From the NCBI GenBank assembly GCA_027625915.1, contig JANTQA010000036.1, positions 181,501 to 245,500 of the forward strand: 64,000 nt of DNA, read 5' to 3'. Positions 22,152-36,495 of the stretch are shown piece after piece. The stretch is from Anaeramoeba flamelloides (taxonomy: Eukaryota; Metamonada; Anaeramoebidae). A program made the translations under genes and the position numbers. Below the pieces are notes generated by a model, which had not been told where the DNA came from, made no database searches, and saw only the letters and a list, made by a program, of their open reading frames with translations. Numbering within the stretch: position 1 is the stretch's first letter; every line of letters begins with the position of its first letter.

Positions 22152-25100
22152 GCCCCCCAGTTCTGTTTGGGTTTGGTGTTTGTTCATTTTTCGAATCACA
22201 CTGACGTAATGGTTGTGCTTTGCAAGTAATTTTTTCAAAAAGAATATTGAAAACAAATGCTCATCATTGTCACCAATGAAAAAGTGTTTGATTGAAATTT
22301 TCCTTGTGGAAGTAATTTCGAATTGCATAAGGTTTCTATGAAGAGAATTACAACCGAGATCGCCTTTGTCTCTCGGCCAAAATTCCTTCCAAACAATTGC
22401 AAAATATTTGAACACATCGTTGATATGGAATAAAGGCTGGTCCCTTTGGATATCTTCAATAGCCTGGAAGATGGAAATTTCTTGTGCTTCCTTTGCTGTG
22501 ATTTTGCCCTGATATTTATTGGCAATTAAGTTATACCATTTTCTGACATAATTAAAATATGACAAAATCTCGAGAGCTTCTGATTCTTTAAAATAAAAAT
22601 CGATCAGTGGGAACCTTTTGATATTATTGGACTTTGTATAGTATATCCGGGAAATTTTTTTCAAATCCCATTTAGTATTCAATTTCCATTTCCAATTCCA
22701 ATTCGATTGCAAATTTCTGTTTTGGATATTGGACTCCAACTTTGATTGGTTTTGGGTTTGGGTGTGCTTATTGGAAATATCTTTTAATATATCCTTTTTG
22801 AATAACTCGATCTTTGTGTTCAAAAGATTTTCAAAATGATTTAGGTTGCTGATCGTAAATATGTCCTTTTGATATTTTTTGTTTTCCTTATGAAGTGAGG
22901 ATTGCAATTTATTAAGCATCAAATGATAAAAAGTAAAGACATATTTTTGATTTATATCTAATAATTTTGAGAGGACATTGATTTCATTGTCAATAAGATT
23001 GATGATCACTCTGGATAAATCCTGAATATTTTTAGGAATATAGAATTCTGGATTGAACATGTTTTGGCAACTCTTGAAATAATTATTATCACTCGAATCC
23101 TCGGAATAGTATATCCCACTCAAAATTAAACAATGGGTGATTAAATTTAATATCCGATACGATAATGGTGATAAATCACGAACAGAAAAACTGATTTTTT
23201 TATATGGACTATAGGGCAAGCCTATTGACTCGACATATAAAAAGTCTTCAATTGTAGCATGGGTATTGCTCTCCAGTAGTTTACCATCGCCGCCTATGGG
23301 CGTGTTACACTCTCCACATTTGAGAACTTGGTGTGGTGTGGGACAACTTCCACCTGTTCCGCCCGTGCCGATCATATATTTGTGACCGTTTTGGCATTTT
23401 GCCCAATGGTCAATATTATCTTTTGCATGTTCATAGTTAATGCTGTGATCCATTCCTGGGAAATAACACAATTTGGACAATAAAACCCCCTTAAACTTTA
23501 ACATTTCATTCGATAATATATAATAAAATGGCTTTATTTGCTTTGTAAGAATAATCTCCATGGTGTGTAGCATTATTCTGAAAAGATCTGGGTTTTTTAT
23601 TAATATTTCATTTTGATAATTAAATATTTTTGAAAAATTTTGCTTATAATATTTGAAAATGTCTAATTTGTAAAGTAAGCTTTTGGAATATTTTGTTAAA
23701 AGTTTCAGATTCTTTATGTTTAGTGATTTATTGATTTCCATTTTTGTCAAATAATCTTGATAAAGAATGATTATATTGTTATTACTGAGCTTGAGTGGCA
23801 AATCAAAGAATGTTGATAATTTTGTTGTTGTAAAATCATAAAATAATTTCTTGGGTGCGTTCAATAAATTCTCAAATAATTGTGGTTTGGATTCCCTCAG
23901 GTAATTTGGTAATTCGTTCCATGACAATTCTTGAATTAATATATTTATTATATAATATATGATCTCCTGATTGCTATATAAGATCTGTGTTGGAATATTT
24001 TCAGGATAATATTCACAGAGGAATCTAAATTTGACAATTGCTTTAATCTGTTCAAGATTTTTTATGGCTATATTTTTTTGAAAATTATATAATTTTTGAT
24101 CTTGTTCACTAAAGATTGTATATCCCTTATTCACAGTAAAATTTCCAATTTTCAATAATTCTTCATTGTTATTATTCTCCAAACTTTTGTACCCATTCTT
24201 TTCATAAACCTCACCATCACTATCACTATAAATATAATTATCACTTTCACTATCATTATCACTATCACTATCACTATCACTATTACCGTGATTATCATAT
24301 TTAAAATCCTTGTGATCATGTAATATTTTTTCATTCTTGATATTATTTTCTTGTGGAAAAAACTGATCATCTTTGGTGCTATTTGGAAATAATAATTTTC
24401 GTTTTTTGTTTTCTAAAACTTGTAAAATTCCCAATAAAAAATTTGAATTGCCCTTTTCAAGATTACAATCTATTAGTAATTTATTTAATAATTTTTCAGT
24501 GCAATCATAGTGTTTAAATAATTTATTAATTAAAGAAGGAATGAAATCTGTGAAAAAACTAAAATTATTTTTGAAAGGTTTGAAATTAATAGAAGAATTT
24601 CCTGTAATTATTTGGAAATAATTATATAACAACAATTCCATTTTAAAATCATTAAAAATATCATTTTCAATAAAGAGGATTAAAATTTCTTCAAATAGCC
24701 ACATAAATTTAAATAATATGGTATTTAAATCTTTAGTAATATTTTGAAAAGTTTTTTTATCCATCATTTTGAGATGGTTTTTCAATTTTTTGGTTTTGCA
24801 TAGAGGGCAACAGTTTAACGATTTTAAATCCTCAACAATGATATATTTTTCTCGCTTTTGACACATATAAATATTACTTTGCTTGTGTTCCATAAAAATA
24901 CCTTTCGTCTTGGGACAACTGTGATAGGGTATGATGAGATCATCCTTAATATAAGTCCACAGTTGTTTAAATAAGGATTCAATTAACGTCCCGGGATCTT
25001 GGATGGCTTCTTCAGTGAGCATCGAAAAGTCAAGAACTTGGTTTATCCCTCTTATTTGTTTTGAATAATGTGTTAAAATTATATCATTGACCTTGTGGAT

Positions 25101-28100
25101 AAATAATAATTTCAACCACATTAATTTTAAGTTCATATCCTGTGGAAAAGATTGGAAAATATCATAAATAAATTCTGAGGAGGATTTTATATAATTATTA
25201 TAGATTTTCCCATTGCTTGGGAATTTCAAATAGTTGGTCAATTTTTTTAAATTTTGAAAATATTTTTGAAGTATCTTTTTTGCAATAAAGTGATCTTTTA
25301 TTTTGATTCTTGCAATTTCAATTTTCTTATTTAACAAACAGTTTTGTAAAGAACAATTCATTTTTTCCAATTTAATAAGTAATTTGATTATTTGTTGATT
25401 ATCTATAAAGATACTTACAATGTTTTGTAAAGTGAAAAGATTTTCTTCATATAAACATTTTTGATTTGGTACAATTAATAATAATATTTTAGAATAACTC
25501 TTTATTTGAATATTCTGTTTTAAGAACTTATTTTCTGCCATTGAAAGATATTCATTAAAAAGATCTTGAATGAAATATTCTAGAAAAATCTTGGTATCTG
25601 TTTTAATATTTAATTTTGATAATAATTCTGAAAACCTTTTTGTTTTATATATTTCAAATTTTTGATCTTGAAGATTCATTTGACATATTTTGAAAAGATA
25701 ATTGCTAAAGGGGAATTTTGATTGGAAAAAATTGTCCTTCAGTATTAATTTCCCAATGGGCTCTGAATATCTTTTGTAAAGATCTAAATAGAGTATTTGC
25801 CAATCTCTGGTATCAATATTTTTGGGATTGTTTAGATATAGGGAAAAATTTCCATTACAATCACAGTGGCTAATACAGAGAGAATAAATAAAGGAAAGCT
25901 GCTTTATAAAATATTCCTCTAAAGTTTGTGTAAAGGAAGAGATCCCGATGCTTTGAGTATATTTTTTACTTTTCAAATATTGTTTAACATTCCAAAATTT
26001 TTCTGAATATTCTTTTGAAAGTTTCATAATTAAATCTGAAAAATAGTTCTGAAAATTTAAATCAAGTAAGATTGTTTTGTAATCCAAGATCATTTGCCGA
26101 ATTCTTTTTTTATATTGGAGAGGGATTTGAATTACAACCAAAATGTTTTCAATATATCGAACAATAAATTTTTTATATAATTTGTTTGTCCCTTCATTCG
26201 TCACAACTATGCGTTCATTATTATTATTATCTAATAAGATTTTATTGTGTTCTTGCAATCCCTCTTCAACTAAATTTTGATTAACTATATCTTTGTTGAT
26301 TATTTGGATTTTTTTTTGATTTGTTATGTCATGAATCATTTGCTTGGCTTTATTAGAATTATCTCCAATTCTTCCCTTCTTTTCTTTACCTTCAACTACA
26401 TTATATTCATCTTCATCTTCATCTTCATCTACATCTTCATCTTGATTTTCACAAGATGTATTTTCAATCATTACAAATTCTTCTTCAAATTCTTCTTCGT
26501 TATCATATTCATCATCATATTCATCATCATAATCGTCATCATAATCATCGTCATAATCATTATCTTCATCATCGTCATAATCATCATCATAATCATCATC
26601 ATAATCGTTATCCACATTAGAGTTTTCATCATCATATTCAGAATAACCCTCACTCTCCTTTTCATTATTGTTCTGCCTTTTTTGTTTTTTTTGAGAATTT
26701 TTTCTGTTTAAACGAATTTTTAATTCTTGATTATCTATTATTTCTTTTTCTTCAATTTCCATTTCAATTTCAATTCCATTGTGTATATAATTTCTTGTAA
26801 TATCCTTTTTTACACTTTCTTCAAATTCTTCATTATCGTAATCATCATATCGAGAAGAATAATCTTCATCATCGTCATCATCATAATAATAATCTTCATC
26901 AAGAGTATCCTTATATTCATCATCATCAACAAATTTAGATTCCAATTCTATGGGAAGATTCGTGGTCAAGATTTCTTTTTCTCTTGTTTCCGTTTTCAAT
27001 AATTTATTATTAGATCTATCTTTTTGTTTTTTAAAATCCGTATCTGAGATTTGTGAAACCAATTTATGAAATTGATTATTCTTTAACAAATTAGGTACAC
27101 TTAATAAAATCTTTGGGAATAATTCGTCAATAAAATAATAATCAAAATTAGTTTCAAAATTAAAATTAAATTTATTTTCTTTTGGATTTGGCAATATATG
27201 AATCAAAAACAAAAGTTTATCCTTCAGCTGCTTATAATAATCCATAATAATATATTTTGTTAAATAAAAAATGGTTGATTTATTTGTGCCATCGTGATGG
27301 ATGATCAACATTTTGCCCTTATTTGGATTATTGATAAAGTTTTTCATTTTCTTGACAAGGACAAATTCTTTATTAATATTCCATAATTTAATATTTTCGA
27401 CATAAGTGACCTCGGTATTTTGGATAAATGAATTTTCTATGACAACATCGTCAATAATTTTGTTAGTGTATGTTAGTATGATGGGTATTCGCTTGGAAGG
27501 ATAATATTTTAATAGAAATCGAGAAAAGTTCTCGATCAAATAATTATTAATGTAATTCTGATAGATTTCTTGATCGGCATGCATTGTTTGCACCATTACC
27601 GATGGTAAAGAAATTTTCATAATTATGTCTGTAATTTCCTTCTTTATTTCGTTAAATTTTTGACTAGAGTTACTAATTGTATCCAATTGGCTAGTACTTT
27701 GCAAGTTTTCTTTGTCATAATTGTCCGAGTTTAAATTGTATTTCTGAAGAATATACAAAATCAAAGAATAGTAAATATCCTTATGATCACAGGGTAGAAG
27801 ATTTGGGCTATTGCGTACATGTTCAAATTTTGAAATAAAATTTTCCTTGATGAAATTTAAGATTCTGAGATGGAAGGGATTCCTTTTGACCAAATTTTTG
27901 ATGACGATTTCGTGTTTTTCAAATCTGTTGAGCAGTGGTGCAGTTAAGTTTTTATATTGCTCTCTGTCCACAATAACAATGATCCTAAAGCTGGGCCTTA
28001 CTGAAAATCTTTTGGTCGATGCCCCAAAGGCGATCCGAGAATACAATTGCTTTGAGTCTCTCTCGTAGTGCTGGTTAAGGACGTCGTAAAGAGAGGGGAA

Positions 28101-31100
28101 TAGATTCTCAGCAGATGTCATCATGACTGTCCCGCCCTTTTCCATTGCAATGGCGATTTTCCTTAGGTTACTTGCGATGATGAAATATTCCAAATCTGAT
28201 TGGAACTGTGAGCCAAAGATCATTTGGGTGGACTTGCTTGTGTAATTGGCTCTGTTAAACTTGGTATTTATTTTCTCAACAATGGACATGATGAGCGGCA
28301 GCGTTGTCAAATTTTTTGTAATGATCAGCAGGTGTCTTGATTTCCCCGTCTTGTTGTCTTTCAAATTCTGCTGTATCATGTCAAATGTTGTCAGTGGCGT
28401 TTTGAAAACGCCCTTGGGCAGGTCCTTAAAAATCCTTTCAATGTGTTTCCAGAGTTTCCGATCAGATGAAAAGTTTCGTTGTAAACACTTCCAAAAGATT
28501 TCAGAGTCTTGCAATTTCTGATGATCAATATTCTTTTTCATCATGGTAAAGTCCTTCACCGTCGAATAAAAGTCTCTTAGCCCAAAGCGTTGCTTTACAT
28601 TGTCCTTTCGATAGTTTCTTTCTTGGATCTCCATCAATTTGATATAGCCTTCACTGAAGACTTTGCATAATTCGGTACTCATTTCTGTGCTGATCATCTT
28701 TATGGTATCAAACAGGTCTGTTTGTGAGGGGCTAATCCTCTGTAACAAAATTGCTCGGTTCATTTGAGCTGAATCCAAAGACCAATTAGATAAGCCAATG
28801 ATCGAGATGGCCTTCGTTTTCTTGGGTTTTTTCTTGCCCGATGAGTAACCGAAATATTCCTTGTCATTTGATTTATCAATGAGCTCCAGTTCTTCGTGGA
28901 TGACCTTGAGTGTTTTGGCCAATCCAACTTCGTCCAAAACTAGGATGGCTCTGACATTATTCTTGGGCTTTTCAAATTTGCGAGCAATTTTGAAACAGCT
29001 TTTCACGGCCTGCTCCGTGGTATGTGGAGAGCACTGATAAAAAAAGTCTGTAAGTCCCCAGGCTTGCCATTCCTTGATGCGTTTCATGTTTTTGGAAATG
29101 TTTTTGAACTTCTCAATGAGGATCTCTATTGACAAAGATTTGGATGTACCCGGAGCGCCGACAATGAAGAGGGAGATCTTGTTCATGACGCAGATGAAGG
29201 CAACAAACAAATTTTCTGTTAGGGACTCGTTTTTGGCGATGAGGGATTCCTTCTGATCGAAGACTCCCAATTTTTCGCAGAATAGGTTTCTCATCGTTTT
29301 GATAATGTCTAAATACGTTTCTTTCTTGTCGATTTTCATTACGCTCAAGTTGTTTGTTTTCACACATGAGCGTATTGCTTTCCAGTAACGGATACGCTTC
29401 CCACGATCGAGTCTGCAGTTGTAGATCATGTACAAGGACAAAATGATGGGGATCTTGATCGCGTTGTTGACCCTTTTTTTCAATTCCACAATCTTCTTGC
29501 CACTGCCACTGTAGAACCACCGAAACAGGCGAATAAATCTTTTAATCTCGCGAAGCGAGACACTTGACCGTGGATCGATCGTGATCTTGGGATTCTTGAG
29601 AAAGCTGTGGGATTTCTGCAGCAATAAATTAAACGTTTTTGCGTATCTTAAATCAATTTGCAATTGCGAGACCAAATCGGCTATCATTTGTTGTATGTAT
29701 ATGCTTTCGTTGCGAGTCTCCAGAATCCCAAAGTCATATATGTGCTCAAAAAAGGAGGAATGGATTGGGTTGACGCGATAGACCTTCATTTTCTTGATCT
29801 TGTCGTCATTGCAATAATTTTCCAGCCCATGCGAGTTCGATATTTTCCTCATTCGGTACGGATTGATCGCGCCAATGATATTTATGTTACCCGGTATGAT
29901 TTTCCCATTGATTCGCTTGTCAATGAAGATTTCTTTGAACAGCTCAATGGTTTCTGGAGGCGCTGTGTTAAATTCGTCAAAGAAGAGGTAAATGTTGGGG
30001 TTATGCCCCCAATCGCTGATCGAATCCTGATAGAATGCCTCAACGTCATCGACGGAGGTATTTGAATTAATGTTCAACGAATACAAGCTGAGGCCGAGGA
30101 TCTGTTTGACAAGAAAATTGATTAAGGACGTTTTCCCAATGCCCGTTTCAGACATCATAATAACGGGGAGCCCGATCCGTAGCCGGAACTGGATGTTGAG
30201 CATTTTGATGAAATTGTCGTAGGTGATCACATAGGTATTCTTTTGATCGTGCTTGTGCTTGACATAGTCTCTGATTCTTTCTTGCAGGGTTCCCGTTTTT
30301 GTCTTTATGGGGATCAATTGCGCCAAGCTTTCAAAGGCCTTTTTGATATCAACTTCCTCGCCAAAGGGACCCTTTGTTAGAAAGAAATTGGAGTCCAGCT
30401 CAATTCTGTTTGCATGGAGCAATTTGGAAGTATTGGTGTCGAAACTGTTCTTCAGACTCTCTGGATCTGATGACACAAATTCAATTCGACGTATGCCCAC
30501 CATCTCGTTATACACACTTCTTTTGCCCTGGTAGGTCTGGTATTTAATAAAGAGTACAATGATAATGAGAAACCGTTCGCTCCATGGCGTGAGCGACACA
30601 TTGTTTCGTTGCTCAACACTCGCGCTTTTCCAGTCAATCGACCTCTTGGTGATTGACCTTGCAGTTTTCACAAACAACTCGCACATTTGATTCACAAAAT
30701 TCAAGCTGAGGGCTTCGACATATAGCAGGCAATCCCATTGATTTAACGCCGTAAGATGATGTGAGATGAAGGACACATAATTGTTGATCAAGATCCATGT
30801 CGGCTCGCTGTTTTTGAAATTTGGATTTGATTGGATTATTGTTTTGTACACCTTCTTGTTGATACCCTTTTTTTGATCGACCAAAAATTCCCTGTTTCGA
30901 TAATATTGCACCATTTGCTTTTTGTTGTAGAATTTTAAAAAAATGTACGTGTCCATCAATGGTCTGTTTTCAACAAATGCAGGGAAAACTTTCCCACATT
31001 CGGGTGGTTTTTCCAATGTTTTCAAATAGAAATATTCCTTATTGACGTAGCTTTTCTGTGAACGAATGAAAATGCAGGTACAGAACTTGCCCATTAACTT

Positions 31101-34100
31101 TTCCTCGTTGTCTGTTTTTCTCTCGACACTAGGCAATTCAAACAAGCAAATCATTTGGTTCGTCAAGTGGAAGATCTGGCCTGTTTTTTTGTGTCTGATA
31201 TATTTGAAAAACAGCAGTGAAAATAATACATTGTTAATTTCTTCACTAGTTGAGTTAAATAATTCAAAATGTAGGATGATCTTTTGATGTTTTTTATATT
31301 TTTTCTTTTTCTTCTTCTTCTTCGTCATTTTCTTGTTTTTTTGTTCAGGCTCATTTTGTTGCAGGTTCTCTTTTAATGTTGAAAGAATTTTCTCCGGGTC
31401 ACTATTCCGGACACAAATTTTGTTATAGACACTACCTTTATATTTCTTATGGATATGTTTATAAACTTGAAATGTTTTCCCCTCGCCAGAATATTGTGAT
31501 ACAAAAGTTACGAAACTGGCATAGTGATCTGTGTTGATGCCTGAAAAGATGTTTCTCAAATCCTCATTTGTTAATAAAGATTTTTGCTCAAACTTTAGAA
31601 TATTTTTGTTTAATTGCATTTTGAGTTGTTCAATTTGTGTCGAATTTTCAATCCCTACAATGACCAGTGAGGTATTACCTTCACCTTCATTGATTTCGAG
31701 TTTGTTTAATCTTACGATTAATTTCTCGATAATTGCACTTTTTAATTGTTGAACGTTAACGAGATAGAATAGATCAAAAACTTTTGATGTGCTTTGCTTG
31801 TGCTTGTGCTTGTGCTTTCGGAATCTCTCAAAGCCTGCCAAAAATAATTTAATTTCTTTCGATCCTGTATTTGAATCGCACAAAAGAATCCTGTCAGCCC
31901 TTGGTAGGCATTTTGAAATACAAAAAATGACATTGACTGTTATTTTATACACTTCGATCAATGTCTTCACTGGAATAAAAAAGATATTGTTTGCTGCCTT
32001 TTGCAAAGCGGTATACTGATCTAAAAAGCATTGTGAAAATTTGTGATAATTTTTGATTTTTTTTAATTTCTGTATTTTTTTAGATCCTTGATCGCTTTGT
32101 GTTTGGTTGAATGCAACAAAAAAATCTTCTAAGGAATTAACAAGGTATTCCACCTTTTGGATTGTTGTGATTTGCTTGTTTGTATTTGTATATTCCTCAT
32201 AAGAATATTTCATTTTTTGTATATGATCCGAAAAGAACTTGTAGACTTTGCTATTATAGATTTTCAAGATGGACTCAATGTCCCCGATTTCCTCAATTCC
32301 ATCAATTCTGCCCAAATAGCTAGATTCGTCGTACATCAGATATTTGATTATTTTGTAGAGTTCTGTTTGGCAAAATATGTTCACATATGTTAACTCTTTT
32401 TGATATTTCTTGATTAAGGTTTTCCATTCTGTACATTCCGTGTTCATCATTTCATTTTTCTTCTCCAATTGCTCAATTAATTTGTTATTTATCGAAAATC
32501 CAAAATCAAATTTGTCAAAGTTATTGTAATTATAGAGTGTATTGACAATTGTTGTACTTTCTTTTAATAGCGGAACAATTTTTCGTAGTAACTGGATGTT
32601 CTTGACGTCAGTGCGGATGTCCTGTAGGGCCTTGCTTTCTTCGCCATAGTTGGAATCATTGCTGGCTATGTTCAGTTCATTTGGATTGATGTCTGCAACT
32701 TGGTTGTACAAATTGATCAGTTCGTCGAGGGTATATATCATGGAGCTGTTCCCGTTTTTCGTTCGGCTGGCAATTCTCAAACGGATTGTATCCTTCTCGG
32801 TTTGAAAGATGACCTTACCTACTTTGAAAATGTCCCTTAATTTGTTGCGCGCCTTTTCTTCGGGGGACTCCTTCATCGACAGTATTTTTTGATCGATTTC
32901 TGGTAGTATTTCAAACAGTTTGTCATAATCAATTTTGGAATCAGATTTCGATTTGTTCTTTTGTTGACTCATTCGATACCGTTTTTCACTTTCTTCAATG
33001 ACACGAAACAAATTCTCGATGGTGTCTTCATTTCTTGAATAATTTTGATATAAATAGCCTTGCATCCTTAATCTTAATGCATCTAGCATATGAGAACATT
33101 TCCGAAACTGTGTTGTGTCCTTGATCGAGATATATTTGATAAAAGTTTGGAATTCAACTTCGTTTTCTTGGTTTTGTAACCACTTCAATAGATCAGTACC
33201 ATTACCAACCAACTTGGTGATAAATTTTAATGTTTGTAATGAGATTATTTTTAATAACTTGGATAGAATCCCTTTGTTAAGTATATTTAACGTAATTGAA
33301 GACCAATTGTTTTTTATTTTTTCAAAATAGTTTTTCAATATTTTATAATTTTTCCGATCCTTTTTATTCAATTGGAATTCTTTAATAAAGGTTTTTAATT
33401 GTGGAAATTTGGTTTTAAACTTTTGTAATTTCAAATATCGTTCAATGATGAGATAATTCTTTTCATTTAATTGCTTTTGATCGTTTTTAGATGTGGTATT
33501 TATATATTCGCTCGTGGGTGGGAATTGAATATTAATGGCAGATAAATATTTTTTATAATTTTTATTAGGAATCTTGTTGAATAATAAGTCCAATTCTTTA
33601 AATGTAATCTTATTTGAAATTAACTTAATATACCATTGTTTCCACAGTTTTTTGATGTGACTAATAATTGATTTTATTTTTTCAAAGTCAGTTAATGAGG
33701 TATTATTAGAATTTTTCATTTCATTAATTGCTTTTTTAAAAACAATGTTTTGAAATAATTTTGTATTAAATAATTTTAACATAATTCGTAAATCTTTCAT
33801 GTTCAATTCTTTTTCATATATGCCTCCATTCCCCTCTTCCTTTTTCTCCTTCTTTTTCTTTTTCTTTTTCTCTTTCTCTTCCTGTTTCTCTTTCTCTTCG
33901 TGTTTCTCCTTCTCTTTCTCCATCCCAATTTTACGACTTAACTTTTTCTTTTTTGTATTGTATTTTTGAAGATCCCAAGGTTTTTGTTGCCAGTGTTGTT
34001 TTAAATCACAAATATACAAGCTATCAATTTTTGTGATTGTTTCCCTCAGGACCTTTACTTCAGGGATCTTTTCTGAATAAGTTGCTATAAATTCTCGATA

Positions 34101-36205
34101 GCAATCTTTCTTATCAATTAAATTTTCAACCTCGTCGTTTAATTGATTCCATAGCTCATTGGTAAGTGTATACTTTTGATAAATTTCTGGTGAACGCAAA
34201 TATTTTTGCAATTTTGAAAGTTTAATTTCTTTTGTACGGAATTTTTTTTTGAGGCGTTCCAATTTTTCAATAAAATTCATTAAGTATTGAAACTTTTTTT
34301 TTGATTTTTTCAGCATTTTGATTTGTGAATATTTTAGGCTATTGTACCAAATTTTTAACTTTAGTTGGTACTCTTTTTGAGAGTGCTCATTTAAATTGCA
34401 AAATATCTTTTCCCAAACCTGTAATTGAAGATCAATTGGCAGTTTGATGGCGTCTTGGTTCTCTTGAAAAAAGGACTTGTTGTTTTGCAGTAATGAAAGA
34501 AGATGTTTCTTTAATAATTGAATAAGAAATTTACTTAAATTCCGTTTATTTTTTTGGATCTCATCAAGATCAATTTCAACCCAGTGATGTAATCGCCAAA
34601 ATGAAATTGTGCACGGCTTAAATTTTTCATTTTTCAGAAAGATCTCTTTAATTTTAGAAATTTCATAATATTTCTCCAAGGTACCCCAAAGGCTGAGCCA
34701 ATCAGTTAGATTCCGTGAGTCGTATTGATACACAAATGTTAAAATCAGATCTTGAATAGATGGTTCTTGAAAGATTGTGTGGTTTTTAATTTCAGGTGAA
34801 AAGATGATCTCAAAGATTTCCATTTGGATAATCCCAAAAAGAGAAATTAAAATTTCTTTCAAAATTTTTTCATAAATGGAATTTAGGTCAATGAATTTTT
34901 CCACAGTGTTTTTTTCTTCATTAATTCTTTCTTTTGTACCAATTTCTTGTTCAGTGTTTGGGAAATATTGCTTGATAATTTGGATGAATATGATTTTCCA
35001 ATTTTTGATTGTATTTTTTGGATATTGTGACATTATTGAATTGATATATTTCCCAATTACAATTTCGTGATCGCATATTTTGAAATAATCACCAATTAAT
35101 TGTTTTAAAATTCTCATTTTATCCTCTGTGTTGCCTTGTTGTAAAAAAGGATGGTAATTAATTTCTAAATTATTTTTAAAGATATATGGTATGAATTTTT
35201 GAAATAAAGCAGAATAATTTTTGTGCTCCATTAATTGTTGAATTGATTGTTGAAAATCTCTATATAATGGATCTTGAGTTACAGGATATTTTTTCAGGCA
35301 TTTGTATATGAATTGTTCGTTATCAAGGATCCCTCGATATAAGATCTCGTTAGGCTTGTTGGTTCTTCCCAATAAACAAAATGTCATTATGAGATCCTTA
35401 ACTGTGAAGGTATTGATTCTTTTCTCAATAAATTTTGTGAGGAGTCCAATATATTTGTCACTTCTGTTATCTCGTTGGAAGCCTAATTTAAATGTCTTCC
35501 CGAATAGTACATGTGCCTGAGTCATTTGTTCATATTTTTCCGTTAATGTTGCATCTGTCAGATTGGCACAGTTATAATAAATTGCAATAAAGAAATCTAA
35601 GAGTACATTATCCTTATTAAATTCTTCGCTAAGCATCTTTTCGGAAAACCATTTTACAAATGGTAATTTTTTAATTTTTTGAAATAAACTATTATCATTG
35701 AATTTCTTGTTTGGGAGACCAAAAATGCAAAAAATTATGTTTGTTCTATTTTTGAAAAGTTTTCTTTTTCGTTCAAATTTTTCCGACTCTAATTTTTTAA
35801 ATTTTCTTTCAAATAGAAAATTTTGCAAGTATGTTTTGTTTTCAATGTTTAAATACCCAGTGTAATTCCATATAGATGCAACGTCATGATTTTGGATCAT
35901 TTTAATTTTTTGATTGGTATTCTTGTTCTTTCGAGTTTGTAGAAAATGAACCTCATTTATTTTTTTATAATCCACAACATAAGTGTAAATGGTGTATTCC
36001 AAATTTGATTTCTTTTTCTTAAATGTTGGAATAGGCGATCTTTTATTCTTGAACTTTTTGTTATTATTTTTCTTTGTTGTAGGTTTTTTACATGAATTTA
36101 TATGTACCGTTAAACAGCTAATATGGAAAAGCTTGTTACAACTAGGACATTTAATAGGTTTTCGTAATAATTTGTTACAGTGATGGCACTTTTTTTTTCT
36201 ATGTG

Positions 36206-36209
<4 letters not shown>
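21186..36209 (-). CDS. RNF213/mysterin-like giant AAA+ E3 ubiquitin ligase
   Basis: One unbroken 5007-codon frame, close to the 5200 residues of human RNF213. Residues 8-40 form a Cys/His cluster (CHHCNKLLRKPIKCPSCNK then H..C..H...C), a likely zinc finger. A helical stalk follows to about 1950. Two AAA+ modules are visible: Walker A ETGIGKTS near 2023 with Walker B YLFFDEFN near 2077, and GAPGTSKS near 2351 with LVLDEVG near 2425. As in dynein-like RNF213, both keep their key residues. An Asp/Glu/Tyr-rich insertion covers about 3090-3270. The RZ finger (HWAKCQNGHKYMIG ... CGECNTPIGG) is at about 4267-4310, the hallmark of RNF213 and ZNFX1. I see no canonical RING; the segment near 3770-3805 has only scattered Cys and CPLC. 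RNF213 ubiquitylates proteins and bacterial LPS and coats lipid droplets and pathogens; the same role here is inference. The ATG at 36207-36209 abuts a 28-T tract. The AAA+ core DNA (about 27.9-30.7 kb) is clearly less AT-rich than the rest of the gene. Confidence 0.93.

Positions 36210-36237
<28 letters not shown>
36210..36237 (-). promoter_or_regulatory. 28-T tract directly before the giant E3 start codon
   Basis: On the coding (minus) strand an uninterrupted run of 28 T ends exactly at the ATG. It could be part of the 5' leader or the end of a leader intron (no AG follows it, so the latter is unlikely), or core-promoter DNA that excludes nucleosomes. The function is a guess; the run itself is seen directly. 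Confidence 0.4.
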
Positions 36238-36279
36238 TGATTTTTAGTTGATCAAAATACACTTCAATAATACTGTTGA

Positions 36280-36495
36280 TTACAAAATAAAAAGATCAAA
36301 ATTTTCATTCAGTTTTCCAAAAAAAAATACAACAACTCCGAAGAATTAATTTAAATCACCAAAGTTCCCAATTCTAAAAAGTCAAATGAATTATTTGAAC
36401 TGATTTATGGAATTCAAAAATTTAAACGTTAAATGATTTCAAAAACCTTTTTTTGGGAAGTTGAATGAAAATTTTGTTCGTATAATTTTGAACAA
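36280..36495. mobile_element. Small inverted-repeat element (family E, copy 2)
   Basis: Left arm gatcaaaattttcattcagt pairs with right arm gttgaatgaaaattttgttc. It lies 70-285 bp upstream of the giant E3 gene, in the divergent intergenic region shared with the poly(GR) gene. Confidence 0.7.

Noticed and set aside
26277-27002. Ile/Phe-rich plus-strand frames that look like membrane segments
   Set aside because: Complement of the Asp/Glu triplet repeats in the giant E3 gene.
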